A DNA stretch of 64,000 bases from NCBI GenBank assembly GCA_044598425.1, contig CP172536.1:1116001-1180000 (forward strand). The letters are read 5' to 3'. The translations under genes and the position numbers were made by a program. Below are positions 51,914 through 60,818 of this stretch, in pieces. This DNA comes from JAEVLT01 sp044598425 (GTDB lineage Bacteria > Bacillota > Bacilli > Bacillales > Cytobacillaceae). The notes under the pieces are model-generated. The model worked only from the letters and a program-made list of their open reading frames with translations, was not told the origin of the DNA and did no database searches. Each line of letters opens with the position of its first letter. Position 1 is the stretch's first letter.

Positions 51914-52369
51914 TTGAAACTGCGTGAACAAATGCCGGAACTTTCCGGTGCAACTGAATGGTTAAATAGTCAAGTGACAAGAGAAGAGTTAATTGGCGAA
52001 AAGCCGACGTTGATTCACTTTTGGTCGATTAGCTGTCATTTGTGCAAAGAAGCAATGCCGCAAGTAAACGAATTCCGTGATCGCTTTAAAGATAAGTTGA
52101 ATGTGGTTGCTGTTCATATGCCAAGATCGGAAAACGATTTAAACGTTGAGGAAATCAAACAGGTGGCGGGAGAATTTGGGATTACGCAGCCTATTTTTGT
52201 TGACAGCGAACACAAACTAACCGATGCCTTTGAAAATCAATATGTTCCAGCTTATTATGTTTTTGACCGTGAAGGAAAATTGCGGCACTTTCAAGCTGGT
52301 GGCAGCGGAATGAAAATGCTTGAGAAACGGGTTAATCGTGTTCTGGAAGAGACGGAGAAAGCAGAATAA
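51914..52369 (+). CDS. ykuV: Thiol-disulfide oxidoreductase YkuV
   Basis: A 151-residue thioredoxin-fold protein with the active site SISCHLCKEAMPQV (CxxC, residues about 39-42) and the cis-Pro region VPAYYVFDREGKLRHFQ. It lacks a signal peptide, so it is cytosolic. TTG at 51914 follows AAAGGGAGGTTT. Adjacent to ykuU, as in B. subtilis. Confidence 0.93.
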   Translation: MKLREQMPELSGATEWLNSQVTREELIGEKPTLIHFWSISCHLCKEAMPQVNEFRDRFKDKLNVVAVHMPRSENDLNVEEIKQVAGEFGITQPIFVDSEHKLTDAFENQYVPAYYVFDREGKLRHFQAGGSGMKMLEKRVNRVLEETEKAE

Positions 52370-52392
52370 TTGAATGATGGTTTTTACAGTAA

Positions 52393-52429
52393 AAAGGATT
52401 ATTTGTTTAAAAACGAATAATCCTTTTTT
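52393..52429 (+). terminator. ykuV terminator
   Basis: AAAGGATTATT and AATAATCCTTTTTT arms around TGTTTAAAAACG. Confidence 0.85.
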
Positions 52430-52509
52430 GCTTTTCTCCATTCTGCGATATGATAAAATTGGTAGAGAGAAGGAAGGAAAACAAAAGCACTTATTACGGG
52501 GGAGATTGG

Positions 52510-53169
52510 ATGAAAAAAGATTTTGCGGTAATTGGACTTGGACGGTTTGGCGGAAGCATTTGCCGCACCCTCGCGGAGCAAGGCAAAGAAGTGTTGGCAA
52601 TTGATCTGAATGAAGAACGGGTAAATGAATTCTCAACCATTGCTTCCCACGCGGTTTCCGGTGATTCAACCGATGAGGCGATGCTAAGAAGCATTGGCAT
52701 TCGTAATTTTGACCACGTCATTGTTGCGATAGGGGAAGATATTCAATCAAGCATATTAACCACTCTGATTTTGAAGGAATTAGGTGTTCGCAATGTTACA
52801 GCAAAAGCACAAAATGACTATCATGAAAAGGTATTAAGAAAAATCGGTGCTGATCATGTTGTTCACCCGGAGAGAGATATGGGGATTCGAATTGCCAACA
52901 ATATGTCTTCGAATAGCGTTTTAGATTATTTGGCTTTATCCGATCAGCACAGCATAGTGGAATTTGTCGCCAATGAAAAAATCGGCGGAAGGACGATTCT
53001 TGATTTAGATATTCGTAAAAAATATGGAGTCAATATCGTTGCAATTAAAAGAGACAGCAATATTATTGTATCACCGCAGGCAAAAGAAATGATTCAGCCG
53101 AATGATGTATTAATTGCAATTGGTAATGATGATGATCTTGACAAGTTTGAGCGAAAGGTTATTCAATAA
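52510..53169 (+). CDS. ktrC: Potassium channel regulatory subunit KtrC
   Basis: A 219-residue RCK protein. The N-terminal Rossmann domain begins FAVIGLGRFGGSICRTLAEQGKEVLAIDLNEERV. The C-terminal RCK_C (YGVNIVAIKRDSNIIVSPQ...NDVLIAIGNDDDLDKFE) is the c-di-AMP-binding domain in this family. ATG at 52510 follows GGGGGAGATTGG. Its membrane partner KtrD is not in the window. Convergent with rnjA. Confidence 0.92.
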   Translation: MKKDFAVIGLGRFGGSICRTLAEQGKEVLAIDLNEERVNEFSTIASHAVSGDSTDEAMLRSIGIRNFDHVIVAIGEDIQSSILTTLILKELGVRNVTAKAQNDYHEKVLRKIGADHVVHPERDMGIRIANNMSSNSVLDYLALSDQHSIVEFVANEKIGGRTILDLDIRKKYGVNIVAIKRDSNIIVSPQAKEMIQPNDVLIAIGNDDDLDKFERKVIQ

Positions 53170-53175
53170 TTTTCG

Positions 53176-53212
53176 CAAAAAAGAGAAGCCGGTTGGCGAC
53201 TTCTCTTTTTCT
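53176..53212. terminator. Bidirectional terminator, ktrC / rnjA
   Basis: AAAAAAGAGAAG and CTTCTCTTTTT around CCGGTTGGCGA. Confidence 0.88.
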
Positions 53213-53222
53213 TGTTTGATTT

Positions 53223-54890
53223 TTATACTTCCATTATGATTGGTAAAATCATTGGACGGCGCTTTGTTTTTTCATATAGGAATGGAGCAAGGGTATCGGT
53301 AATTTCATTTTTAATTTCCGACCATTGGCTCGTTTTCCGCTCCATTACTTTGTTGAGATGCTTCGTAATTAAATTTTGCGCATCATTGATTAAATCGCCT
53401 GATTCTCTCATGTAGACAAATCCTCGTGAAATAAGATCAGGTCCTGCGGCAATTTTAAACTCTTTCATATTAATGCTAACGACGACAACAACGAGCCCTT
53501 CTTCCGAAAGGATTCTGCGATCGCGCAGTACAATGTTTCCAATATCACCAATTCCACTGCCATCAATATAAACAGAGCCGGAAGGAATTTTCCCAGCCAC
53601 TTGAGCTGCACTGTCGGATAGAGCCAAAACTTCACCATTGTCCATAATAAAGCAATTTTCTTCCTCTACTCCACACTCAACTGCCAGTTTCGCATGTGTT
53701 TTTTGCATCCGATATTCACCGTGAATCGGCATAAAAAACTTTGGTTTGATTAAGCGAAGCATCAGCTTTTGCTCTTCCTGTCCGCCGTGGCCGGAGGTGT
53801 GGATATTGCTTAGTTTTCCATGAATGACTTCTGCCCCTGCGCGGGAAAGCATGTTGATGGTTCTGCTCACGCTGATCGTATTTCCCGGAATCGGTGAAGA
53901 TGAGAATACTACCGTATCTCCAGGAATAATTTGGATTTGCCGGTGTGTTCCATTGGCAATTCTTGAAAGGGCGGCCATTGGTTCACCTTGGCTCCCTGTA
54001 CAAAGAATGGTGACTTGGTTTGCAGGAAGGCGGTTGATTTGCTGAGCTTCAATAAAAGTATCCTTTGGCGCGCGAATATATCCTAAATCAAGACCGATGT
54101 TAATGGCAGCTTCCATGCTCCTTCCAAACACAGCGATTTTTCTGCCATTTGCTACCGCTGCTTCTGTTACTTGCTGAAGGCGGTGAATATTCGAAGCAAA
54201 AGTCGCAAAAATGACTCGTCCTTCTACTTTACGGAAAATATCTTGGATACTGTCGCCAACCCGTCTCTCTGACATTGTGAAATCGGGAATTTCGCTGTTG
54301 GTGCTATCGGAAAGCAAGCATAAAACGCCTTCTTTTCCGATTTCAGCCATTTTCGTTAAATTCGCAGGCTCACCGACTGGAGTGAAATCAAATTTGAAAT
54401 CGCCTGTATGAACGATTTGACCTGGAGGGGTTTTGACAACAATTCCATACGAATCAGGAATACTGTGAGTAGTACGGAAAAAAGTAACCGATGTTTTGCG
54501 GAATTTAATCACGTCATCTTCTTTAATTTCAATCAACTTTGCATTCCTTAATAAGCCATGTTCTTCAAGCTTGTTTTTAATTAAACCAAGGGCAAGCTTT
54601 CCGCCATAAATCGGAATATTTACTTCTTTTAATAAGTAAGGAATTCCTCCAATATGGTCTTCGTGGCCATGGGTGACAAACAGCCCTTTAATCTTCTCCG
54701 CATTTTTGACTAAATACGTATAATCAGGAATCACATAATCAATCCCTAAAAGTTCATCTTCAGGGAACTTAATACCGGCATCAATTACAATAATTTCATC
54801 CTGAAATTGCACTGCATAAGTGTTTTTGCCAATCTCCCCAAGACCTCCAAGGGCAAAAACTGCAGTTTGATCATTTTTTACAAATTTCAT
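53223..54890 (-). CDS. rnjA: Ribonuclease J1
   Basis: A 555-residue metallo-beta-lactamase RNase. GLFVTHGHEDHIGGIPYLL carries the HxHxDH zinc motif at about residue 75. TGDFKFDFTPVG, the beta-CASP segment TGSQGEPMAAL, and HTSGHGGQEEQKLMLRLIKPKFFMPIHGEYR follow. It acts in 5'-3' decay and RNA maturation. ATG sits seven bases after the rpoY stop, so the pair is an operon as in B. subtilis. Confidence 0.97.
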   Translation of the reverse strand: MKFVKNDQTAVFALGGLGEIGKNTYAVQFQDEIIVIDAGIKFPEDELLGIDYVIPDYTYLVKNAEKIKGLFVTHGHEDHIGGIPYLLKEVNIPIYGGKLALGLIKNKLEEHGLLRNAKLIEIKEDDVIKFRKTSVTFFRTTHSIPDSYGIVVKTPPGQIVHTGDFKFDFTPVGEPANLTKMAEIGKEGVLCLLSDSTNSEIPDFTMSERRVGDSIQDIFRKVEGRVIFATFASNIHRLQQVTEAAVANGRKIAVFGRSMEAAINIGLDLGYIRAPKDTFIEAQQINRLPANQVTILCTGSQGEPMAALSRIANGTHRQIQIIPGDTVVFSSSPIPGNTISVSRTINMLSRAGAEVIHGKLSNIHTSGHGGQEEQKLMLRLIKPKFFMPIHGEYRMQKTHAKLAVECGVEEENCFIMDNGEVLALSDSAAQVAGKIPSGSVYIDGSGIGDIGNIVLRDRRILSEEGLVVVVVSINMKEFKIAAGPDLISRGFVYMRESGDLINDAQNLITKHLNKVMERKTSQWSEIKNEITDTLAPFLYEKTKRRPMILPIIMEV

Positions 54891-54896
54891 AAATTA

Positions 54897-55109
54897 TCAA
54901 TTCTCCAATACTTTAAAGTGTTCACTTTGTTTTTCATATTCTAAAAAAGCTCCTTTTACTTCTTGTACGTATTCAATATTGAAGCCGCGATCATTCAGCT
55001 TCGTTCGCACATCCTTTTCTGATTCGCCTTCAATATAGAGGGTTTGCGTGTTTTCTCTTACAGGCACTTCTGTAATGCTTTCCTGGTAATATACTTTAAA
55101 TATCATCAT
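54897..55109 (-). CDS. rpoY: RNA polymerase epsilon subunit RpoY
   Basis: A 69-70 residue protein (MMIFKVYYQESITEVPVREN, then ESEKDVRTKLNDRGFNIEYVQEV and GAFLEYEKQSEHFKVLE), matching the B. subtilis RpoY/YkzG sequence I know. AAGGAG lies six bases before the ATG at 55109 and nine before that at 55106; either may be used. It precedes rnjA directly. Confidence 0.92.
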   Translation of the reverse strand: MMIFKVYYQESITEVPVRENTQTLYIEGESEKDVRTKLNDRGFNIEYVQEVKGAFLEYEKQSEHFKVLEN

Positions 55110-55329
55110 TAATCGCTCCTTACTCCACAGTAACTTTTTCTATTATATAAAAAATTTCTATGTTTTTCATTTGTTTTCTTTTAATGGAGGGTTCTTCCTT
55201 TTCTTTCACTTTTGCCAGGTGATCGTGATGGATGTGGATTCGTACAAGGTATTTCAACGTTTTAGCTGTTATTGTGTCAAAAATGTTAACCGGATGAATA
55301 CGCTATTATACCAATTTACAATAAGGAAG

Positions 55330-55355
55330 GAGCCCTTCGCAAGTTTGAAGGGCTC
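55330..55355 (-). terminator. Hairpin after the 23-codon gene
   Basis: GAGCCCTTC and GAAGGGCTC nine-base arms around an eight-base loop. The T-rich tail on the minus strand is poor (CTTCCTTATT), so termination efficiency is uncertain. Confidence 0.55.
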
Positions 55356-55361
55356 AAAAAA

Positions 55362-55433
55362 TTAAGCAATGGTTTTTTTTCTCAGCAAATCTTTCCACTG
55401 TTTTAAGAGCTTTTTACGGAGCTTCTTTAACAT
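55362..55433 (-). CDS. Very basic 23-residue peptide gene
   Basis: On the minus strand ATG at 55433 follows AAGGAGATGATCCACT. The product is MLKKLRKKLLKQWKDLL..., ending RKKTIA, with nine Lys/Arg in the first 20 residues alternating with Leu in an amphipathic pattern. A hairpin follows its stop. It is too short to be found by usual gene calling. It could be a membrane-active peptide, a type I toxin-like peptide or a ribosome-associated small protein; none is established. Confidence 0.5.
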   Translation of the reverse strand: MLKKLRKKLLKQWKDLLRKKTIA

Positions 55434-55667
55434 AGTGGATCATCTCCTTACTTCTTATTTTAAACGATCCTTGTCCATTGTAAAGCAGCCAAGTGAAAAT
55501 ATTGATAATTTCGCGAAAAAAAGGCGGTTGTTTTACTATTATTATATGATGAAATAGCTGATTTTTTCATGGATAATCATGGAATTAGCATAACTGTAAA
55601 TCAATTGACAAGCAGATGCGAAGGGGTTAGTGTTTTACTATTAAGAAAAAAGGGAGCAGGGAACAAA

Positions 55668-56564
55668 ATGGGGAAGTTATTTAGTGCTTTAGTTACTTTG
55701 AGTTTAATTTGGGGGACTTCGTTTTTGTTTATGAAGCTTTTGTTGACAGAATTGGCGCCCGCTGAAATTGTGTTTGGCAGAAGCTTATTTGGAATGCTTA
55801 CCTTATTATTGGTGCTGCTTTTTCAGAAAAAATCATTTCCATTTAAAAAACTTCCATGGGGGAAGCTGTTTCTTGTTGCCTTAACAAATAATGCACTTCC
55901 ATGGCTGTTTATCACAACGAGTGAAACAAAGATTTCCTCCAGTATGGCATCGATTATTAATGCCACTACACCTATTTGGACTCTTGTGATCGGCTTTTTA
56001 TTCTTTTCATCTCATTTGCGAAAAAATCAATGGATTGGAATCATTATTGGCTTTGCCGGAATCTTTGTTTTATCCGATATAAAGTCGGGAGATTTGTTTT
56101 CGGGGAATGCACTTGGGGTGATTTTAATGACAGGTGCGACAATTAGCTATGGAATTGGGGCACAAATGTCGAAAAAATATCTTTCCAACTTATCAGTACA
56201 AGAAATTTCATTTTACACTTTATTACTCTCTACAATGATCAGTTTTGGAACATTGCTGTTCCTGGTGCCTCCGTCTGCAAAAACCATATTTCATCTTGAA
56301 TTTATCCTTCCGTTTATCGGTTTAGGAGCGTTTGGCTCAGGTCTGGCTTATTTGCTCTACTACTTCCTCGTTAAAGAGGGAAGCGCGGAATTTGCTTCGT
56401 TGGTTACCTATATTGTCCCTGTATCTGCTATAATTTGGGGAGCGGTTCTTTTGAATGAACCGATCCATCTCTCCATGCTGCTTGGATTAATGATTATTTT
56501 TATAGGTGTATACATTTCTTCGCGTAAACCAAAATTAATGGCGGAAGAAACTGCTGCAGCATAG
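55668..56564 (+). CDS. EamA/DMT-family transporter
   Basis: A 298-residue protein with ten membrane segments. The two EamA halves begin LSLIWGTSFLFMKLLLTEL and NALGVILMTGATISYGIGAQ. ATG at 55668 follows AGGGAGCAGGG; an upstream start at 55569 would add a non-membrane extension without support. Substrate unknown; these carry amino acids or drugs outward. Confidence 0.85.
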   Translation: MGKLFSALVTLSLIWGTSFLFMKLLLTELAPAEIVFGRSLFGMLTLLLVLLFQKKSFPFKKLPWGKLFLVALTNNALPWLFITTSETKISSSMASIINATTPIWTLVIGFLFFSSHLRKNQWIGIIIGFAGIFVLSDIKSGDLFSGNALGVILMTGATISYGIGAQMSKKYLSNLSVQEISFYTLLLSTMISFGTLLFLVPPSAKTIFHLEFILPFIGLGAFGSGLAYLLYYFLVKEGSAEFASLVTYIVPVSAIIWGAVLLNEPIHLSMLLGLMIIFIGVYISSRKPKLMAEETAAA

Positions 56565-56590
56565 AGTCAAGACGAAAAGGAGTATAGTTG

Positions 56591-57361
56591 ATGCAAAAGA
56601 TTGTTTTTTTTGATATAGACGGCACCTTGCTGGATCATGAGAAAAAATTGCCTGATCGTACAAAAAAGGCGTTGAAGGAATTGAAAAATAACGGGGTGTT
56701 TGTTGCTATTGCAACAGGAAGGGCACCGTTTATGTTTGAGAACTTGCGGGAAGAGCTAGAGATTGATTCGTTTGTCAGCTTTAACGGCCAATTCGTTGTC
56801 TTTGAAAAGGAAGTAATTTATGAAAACCCGCTCAATCAATCCGAACTTGAACACTTTTTCGCTGCTTCAAAAGAAAACAATCATCCGCTTGTTTTTCTCA
56901 CAGATAAGACGATGAAGGCAACTGTCAAATACCATCCGCATATTGATGAAAGTATGGGAAGCCTGAAATTTACTCATCCTGATGAAGATACCGCCTTTTA
57001 TCGTGATAAGAAAATATATCAAACATTGCTTTTTTGTGAAGAACATGAGGAACAATTTTATAAAGACCATTATCCAAATTTTGATTTTATCCGCTGGCAT
57101 CGGTATTCCATGGATATTTTGCCAGCCGGGGGCTCGAAAGCAGAGGGAATAAAAAAAATGATTGAGCGCCTTGGTTTTGAATTAAAAGATGTCTATGCAT
57201 TTGGTGATGGATTGAATGACATCGAGATGCTGAAAACGGTTGGAACGGGTGTAGCTATGGGCAACGGTGAGCCTGAGGCAAAAAAGCATGCGGATTTCAT
57301 TACAAATGACGTTGCCGAGGATGGGATTTGGAACGGTCTTAAAGAATTGAAATTAATCTAA
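56591..57361 (+). CDS. ykrA: HAD-family phosphatase YkrA (Cof type)
   Basis: A 256-residue Cof-type HAD hydrolase: FFDIDGTLLDHEKKLP (DxDGT nucleophile), ATGRAP, and AFGDGLNDIEMLKTVGTGVAMGNGEPEAK at the end. The substrate is probably a sugar phosphate or nucleotide. ATG at 56591 follows AAAAGGAGTATAG. It lies 24 bases after the EamA gene and may be its partner; convergent with def. Confidence 0.9.
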   Translation: MQKIVFFDIDGTLLDHEKKLPDRTKKALKELKNNGVFVAIATGRAPFMFENLREELEIDSFVSFNGQFVVFEKEVIYENPLNQSELEHFFAASKENNHPLVFLTDKTMKATVKYHPHIDESMGSLKFTHPDEDTAFYRDKKIYQTLLFCEEHEEQFYKDHYPNFDFIRWHRYSMDILPAGGSKAEGIKKMIERLGFELKDVYAFGDGLNDIEMLKTVGTGVAMGNGEPEAKKHADFITNDVAEDGIWNGLKELKLI

Positions 57362-57362
57362 T

Positions 57363-57389
57363 GAAAACTCGCCATTTCGGCGAGTTTTC
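57363..57389. terminator. Bidirectional terminator, ykrA / def
   Basis: GAAAACTCGCC and GGCGAGTTTTC around ATTTC. Confidence 0.9.
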
Positions 57390-57391
57390 AT

Positions 57392-57946
57392 TTATCTTTC
57401 AATCGCAATCGCGTTTGGAATTGGTTTAAACGGGTCTTCTTTGTTAATCGTGTCATAAAACATAATGCCATTTAAATGGTCAATCTCATGCTGAAATACA
57501 ATGGCCGGGAGTCCTTTTACACGAAGTTTTACTTCTTTTCCATCTTCATCGTATCCTTTAACCGTAACACGTGCATGGCGTGGAACGTATCCAGGAATAG
57601 CTTTATCTACTGAAAGGCATCCTTCCCCAGCGAGCAGATAGGCCTGTTCAACTGAATGGCTGATGATTTTTGGGTTGAACAGCCCATAGCTATATAGCTT
57701 GCCGTTTTCATCGTAAACATGAACGGCAATGATCTTCTTTGAAACATTAATTTGCGGTGCCGCTAAACCAACGCCTGGGCGTAAGCCGTAAGCGGATGCG
57801 ATCTCTTCATTTTGACTGTTTTTAACGTATTCTAAAAGACTTCTAAGTATTTGTTTATCTTCTTCCGATGGCGGCATAGGTACTTCAGCAGCAATTTTCC
57901 TTAAAGTAGGATGGCCATCTCGAATAATATCCTCCATCGTTAACAT
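57392..57946 (-). CDS. def: Peptide deformylase
   Basis: A 184-residue deformylase with all three signature motifs: GVGLAAPQI, EGCLSVDKAIPGYV and VFQHEIDHLNGIMFYD (metal Cys and two His). It removes formyl from nascent proteins. It is the type 2 enzyme like B. subtilis YkrB, longer than the other deformylase. Start ATG at 57946; the next in-frame Met is two codons later. Confidence 0.96.
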   Translation of the reverse strand: MLTMEDIIRDGHPTLRKIAAEVPMPPSEEDKQILRSLLEYVKNSQNEEIASAYGLRPGVGLAAPQINVSKKIIAVHVYDENGKLYSYGLFNPKIISHSVEQAYLLAGEGCLSVDKAIPGYVPRHARVTVKGYDEDGKEVKLRVKGLPAIVFQHEIDHLNGIMFYDTINKEDPFKPIPNAIAIER

Positions 57947-58110
57947 GATCTTTCTTCACTCCTGTGTAAAATACTAATAAATTCTTATCTGTCAATAGGA
58001 TATCAAACAATCAATGAAAAGTTAACAAATGCATCCTAAAAATTAGCGAAATGAAGGTTAAATGAAAATGAGAAGGCAGCAGCCTCCTCCGTGTGAATTT
58101 TCCATTATCA

Positions 58111-58263
58111 TTAATTCCAGCAGGCGCAGCCGACGATAATCAAAAGGATGAACAAGACTACAATTAAGGCAAATCCTCCGGCAAATCCTCCGGTAAATCC
58201 GCCGCAGCCTGCAACAGGATAACCACAGCCATAACCACCATAACCACCATAATAACCGTACAT
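58111..58263 (-). CDS. YjcZ-family small sporulation protein
   Basis: A 50-residue protein: MYGYYGGYGGYGCGYPVAGC..., with a Gly/Tyr-rich N-terminal half and a single C-terminal membrane segment (ALIVVLFILLIIVGCACW). This is the YjcZ-type family, abundant in sporulating Bacillus. ATG at 58263 follows GAGGAGGATTCC on the minus strand. Confidence 0.88.
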   Translation of the reverse strand: MYGYYGGYGGYGCGYPVAGCGGFTGGFAGGFALIVVLFILLIIVGCACWN

Positions 58264-58501
58264 AAGGAATCCTCCTCTGCTTATTTTTCTCCTCAACGTT
58301 TTTACCGAGGGATTATTATAGCCTATGAAAAAAAACAAGAGGGTGTATGGGCCTGCGCCTAGCATAAATTAAAAAAGGATGGAATAGAAATAATGTAAAA
58401 AGGAGACAAGCCTTCTCGCCCAGCATTCTTAAAGAACGTCTCTTGTCAACTTGGACAAGTCTCGATATAGTTAGAATGGTTAGATGATTGGAGGATTTAG
58501 T

Positions 58502-59170
58502 ATGTTTATTCCTATTAAAATCCGTGTGCTACTGCTGCTTTCAACCGTTGTTCTGTTGCTATCCGGGTGTTTTCAGCAGCAAACACCTTCTGAAAAAATG
58601 TATAGTGTTTTAGAAAAAGTTGTGACGGCCGAAAAAAGTTTCGCAGAGCAGCAAGATCCTCTCGCTGCGGCAGAAAGCAAAGAAGAGAAAATTTATAATC
58701 AAATTATTGGGCTCGGAATGAAGCAGTATGATCAAATCGTTAAATTGTCTGATGAGGCACTCGCTCTGACTAAAAAGCGTCAGCAACTTATGGAAAAAGA
58801 AACGGAGAGCATAAAAGAATCAGAGAAACAGTTCCAAAAAGTGAAGGATTTGAAAGCTGAATTGGATAAAGAAGCGCTTAAACAACAAGCAAATCAACTT
58901 TATGATATAATGGAGAAAAGATACAAAGCTCACGATAATTTATATAAAGAGTATACTAAAGGTATAACCTATGATCGACAATTATATCAAATGCTGAAAG
59001 ATAAAAATGTTTCAATGGATGATTTAGAAGGACAAATCAATAAATTAAACGACTCGTATAAAAAAATTGTTGATGCCAACAACAAATTTAATGACTTAAC
59101 TAAGCAGTACAATGCTAAAAAAATGCAATTTTATCAAACAGCAGGTTTGAAAACGAAACAAACTTCATAA
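58502..59170 (+). CDS. ykyA: Lipoprotein YkyA
   Basis: A 222-residue lipoprotein: the signal ends LLLSGC (lipobox, Cys at about residue 21), followed by a long helical region with coiled-coil spacing (SEKQFQKVKDLKAELDKEALKQQANQLYDI split over residues 105-140). It matches B. subtilis YkyA in position just before pdhA; function unknown. ATG at 58502 follows GGAGGATTTAG. Confidence 0.87.
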   Translation: MFIPIKIRVLLLLSTVVLLLSGCFQQQTPSEKMYSVLEKVVTAEKSFAEQQDPLAAAESKEEKIYNQIIGLGMKQYDQIVKLSDEALALTKKRQQLMEKETESIKESEKQFQKVKDLKAELDKEALKQQANQLYDIMEKRYKAHDNLYKEYTKGITYDRQLYQMLKDKNVSMDDLEGQINKLNDSYKKIVDANNKFNDLTKQYNAKKMQFYQTAGLKTKQTS

Positions 59171-59180
59171 ACAGCAGAGG

Positions 59181-59209
59181 AATCGGCAGATAAAGCCGAT
59201 TTTTTTTTT
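59181..59209 (+). terminator. ykyA terminator
   Basis: AATCGGC and GCCGATT around AGATAAA, followed by nine T. Confidence 0.9.
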
Positions 59210-59398
59210 ACAAAATCAAGAAATTTGCCGAAGGAGATGTCAATTGCTTTTATGAAAATTTTATGAACTTTTCTATAACAACATGCAAAAATCGGCTGTT
59301 TTTGTAGTACAGTTTTGGATATTTAAATAGTACAGATGTATTTTTTGAATTGCGTGTTTTTAATATAATAGTGATGAAAAATTATAAGGCATAGTAAT

Positions 59399-59427
59399 TG
59401 ACGTGAATTATCTATTAAGGTAAACTC
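59399..59427 (+). promoter_or_regulatory. Candidate pdh promoter
   Basis: TTGACG (59399-59404), 17 bases, TAAACT (59422-59427). Confidence 0.5.
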
Positions 59428-59699
59428 AAATATGGATATGAAAATTGTATCAATTCTATTTTAAAAATAAATGATACAGAAACAGATGGTCATGGATAAG
59501 AAGGGATATGTTTTTTGTTATCATCTTGGTGTAACAACGAATTGAAAACATACAAAATTGTCTTACCTGTCATCCGGAACCTGAAAATCATCTTCAATGA
59601 AAACATGGATACAACCATTTTTATTGAGAATTTTGGGTAACCTAATTTAGTGGAATTTTATTAATAAAGTCTTTAAAAAGAAAGGAATAGGTGACTAAG

Positions 59700-60815
59700 A
59701 TGGCTTCTAAAACGAAGAACGCCCAGATCGACGCAAAGAAAGCGCTCGAAGTAGTTGCAGACCAGTTTCAAACACTTCAAATTTTAAGTGAAGAAGGCGA
59801 AGTTGTAAACGAAGCGGCAATGCCGGATTTAAACGATGAGCAATTACAAGAACTAATGCGCCGCATGGTGTATACACGAATTCTTGACCAACGTTCCATC
59901 TCTCTTAATCGTCAAGGAAGACTAGGTTTCTACGCCCCAACAGCTGGACAAGAGGCTTCCCAGTTAGCATCTCAATTTGCATTGGAGAAGGAAGATTTTA
60001 TTCTTCCCGGATACCGTGATGTGCCGCAAATCATCTGGCACGGTCTCCCTTTGTATCAAGCGTTTTTATGGTCAAGAGGTCATTTTCAAGGCGGACAAAT
60101 TCCTGATGGAGTGAACATTGCAATTCCGCAAATTATCATCGGTGCTCAATATGTTCAAACAGCAGGAGTTGCGCTTGGCATGAAAAAACGCGGAGCAAAA
60201 TCTGTTGCTATTACGTATACAGGTGACGGCGGAGCCTCTCAGGGAGATTTCTATGAAGGAATCAACTTTGCAGGTGCCTTTAAAGCGCCGGCGATCTTTA
60301 TTGTTCAAAATAATCATTTTGCCATCTCTACCCCAGTTGAAAAGCAATCTGCAGCGAAAACAATTGCACAAAAAGCGATTGCAGCTGGAATTCCTGGAAT
60401 TCAAGTAGACGGTATGGATCCGCTTGCTGTTTATGCTGCGGTTCGCGAAGCTCGTGAACGCGCAATCAATGGCGAGGGACCTACCTTAATTGAGACCCTT
60501 ACTTACCGTTATGGTCCGCACACAATGGCAGGGGACGACCCAACTCGATATCGTACGTCTGACCTTGATAATGAATGGGAAAAGAAAGATCCGCTCGTCC
60601 GTTTCCGTAAGTTCCTGGAGAAGAAAGGTCTTTGGAGCGAAGAAAAAGAAAACGAAGTAATTGAACAAGCAAAAGAAGATATCAAAGAAGCAATTAAAAA
60701 AGCAGATGCTGCTCCTAAGCAAAAAGTAACAGATTTAATGTCCATCATGTATGAAGAAATGCCGCAAAGTTTAAAAGAACAATATGAAATTTATCAAGCA
60801 AAGGAGTCGAAGTAA
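59700..60815 (+). CDS. pdhA: Pyruvate dehydrogenase E1 alpha subunit
   Basis: A 371-residue E1 alpha: GRLGFYAPTAGQEASQLASQ, FILPGYRDVPQIIWHGLPLY, the thiamine diphosphate motif ITYTGDGGASQGDFYEGINFAGAFKAPAIFIVQNN, and RYGPHTMAGDDPTRYR with the phosphorylation-loop region. ATG at 59700 follows AGGTGACTAAG; a GTG at 59691 is part of that stretch. It forms the E1 heterotetramer with PdhB and decarboxylates pyruvate. Confidence 0.97.
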   Translation: MASKTKNAQIDAKKALEVVADQFQTLQILSEEGEVVNEAAMPDLNDEQLQELMRRMVYTRILDQRSISLNRQGRLGFYAPTAGQEASQLASQFALEKEDFILPGYRDVPQIIWHGLPLYQAFLWSRGHFQGGQIPDGVNIAIPQIIIGAQYVQTAGVALGMKKRGAKSVAITYTGDGGASQGDFYEGINFAGAFKAPAIFIVQNNHFAISTPVEKQSAAKTIAQKAIAAGIPGIQVDGMDPLAVYAAVREARERAINGEGPTLIETLTYRYGPHTMAGDDPTRYRTSDLDNEWEKKDPLVRFRKFLEKKGLWSEEKENEVIEQAKEDIKEAIKKADAAPKQKVTDLMSIMYEEMPQSLKEQYEIYQAKESK

Positions 60816-60818
60816 ATT

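Larger units (their letters stand above)
59171..59699. other. Region between ykyA and pdhA
   Basis: Holds the ykyA terminator (AATCGGC/GCCGATT plus nine T at 59181-59209) and about 490 AT-rich bases before pdhA. The best promoter is TTGACG-17-TAAACT at 59399-59427; a lone TATAAT at 59364-59369 lacks a good -35 partner. The resulting leader of about 265 bases carries no recognised riboswitch and no credible gene. Confidence 0.5.

Noticed and set aside
59181..59699. Small gene ahead of pdhA
   Set aside because: Short frames there lack ribosome binding sites and credible composition.
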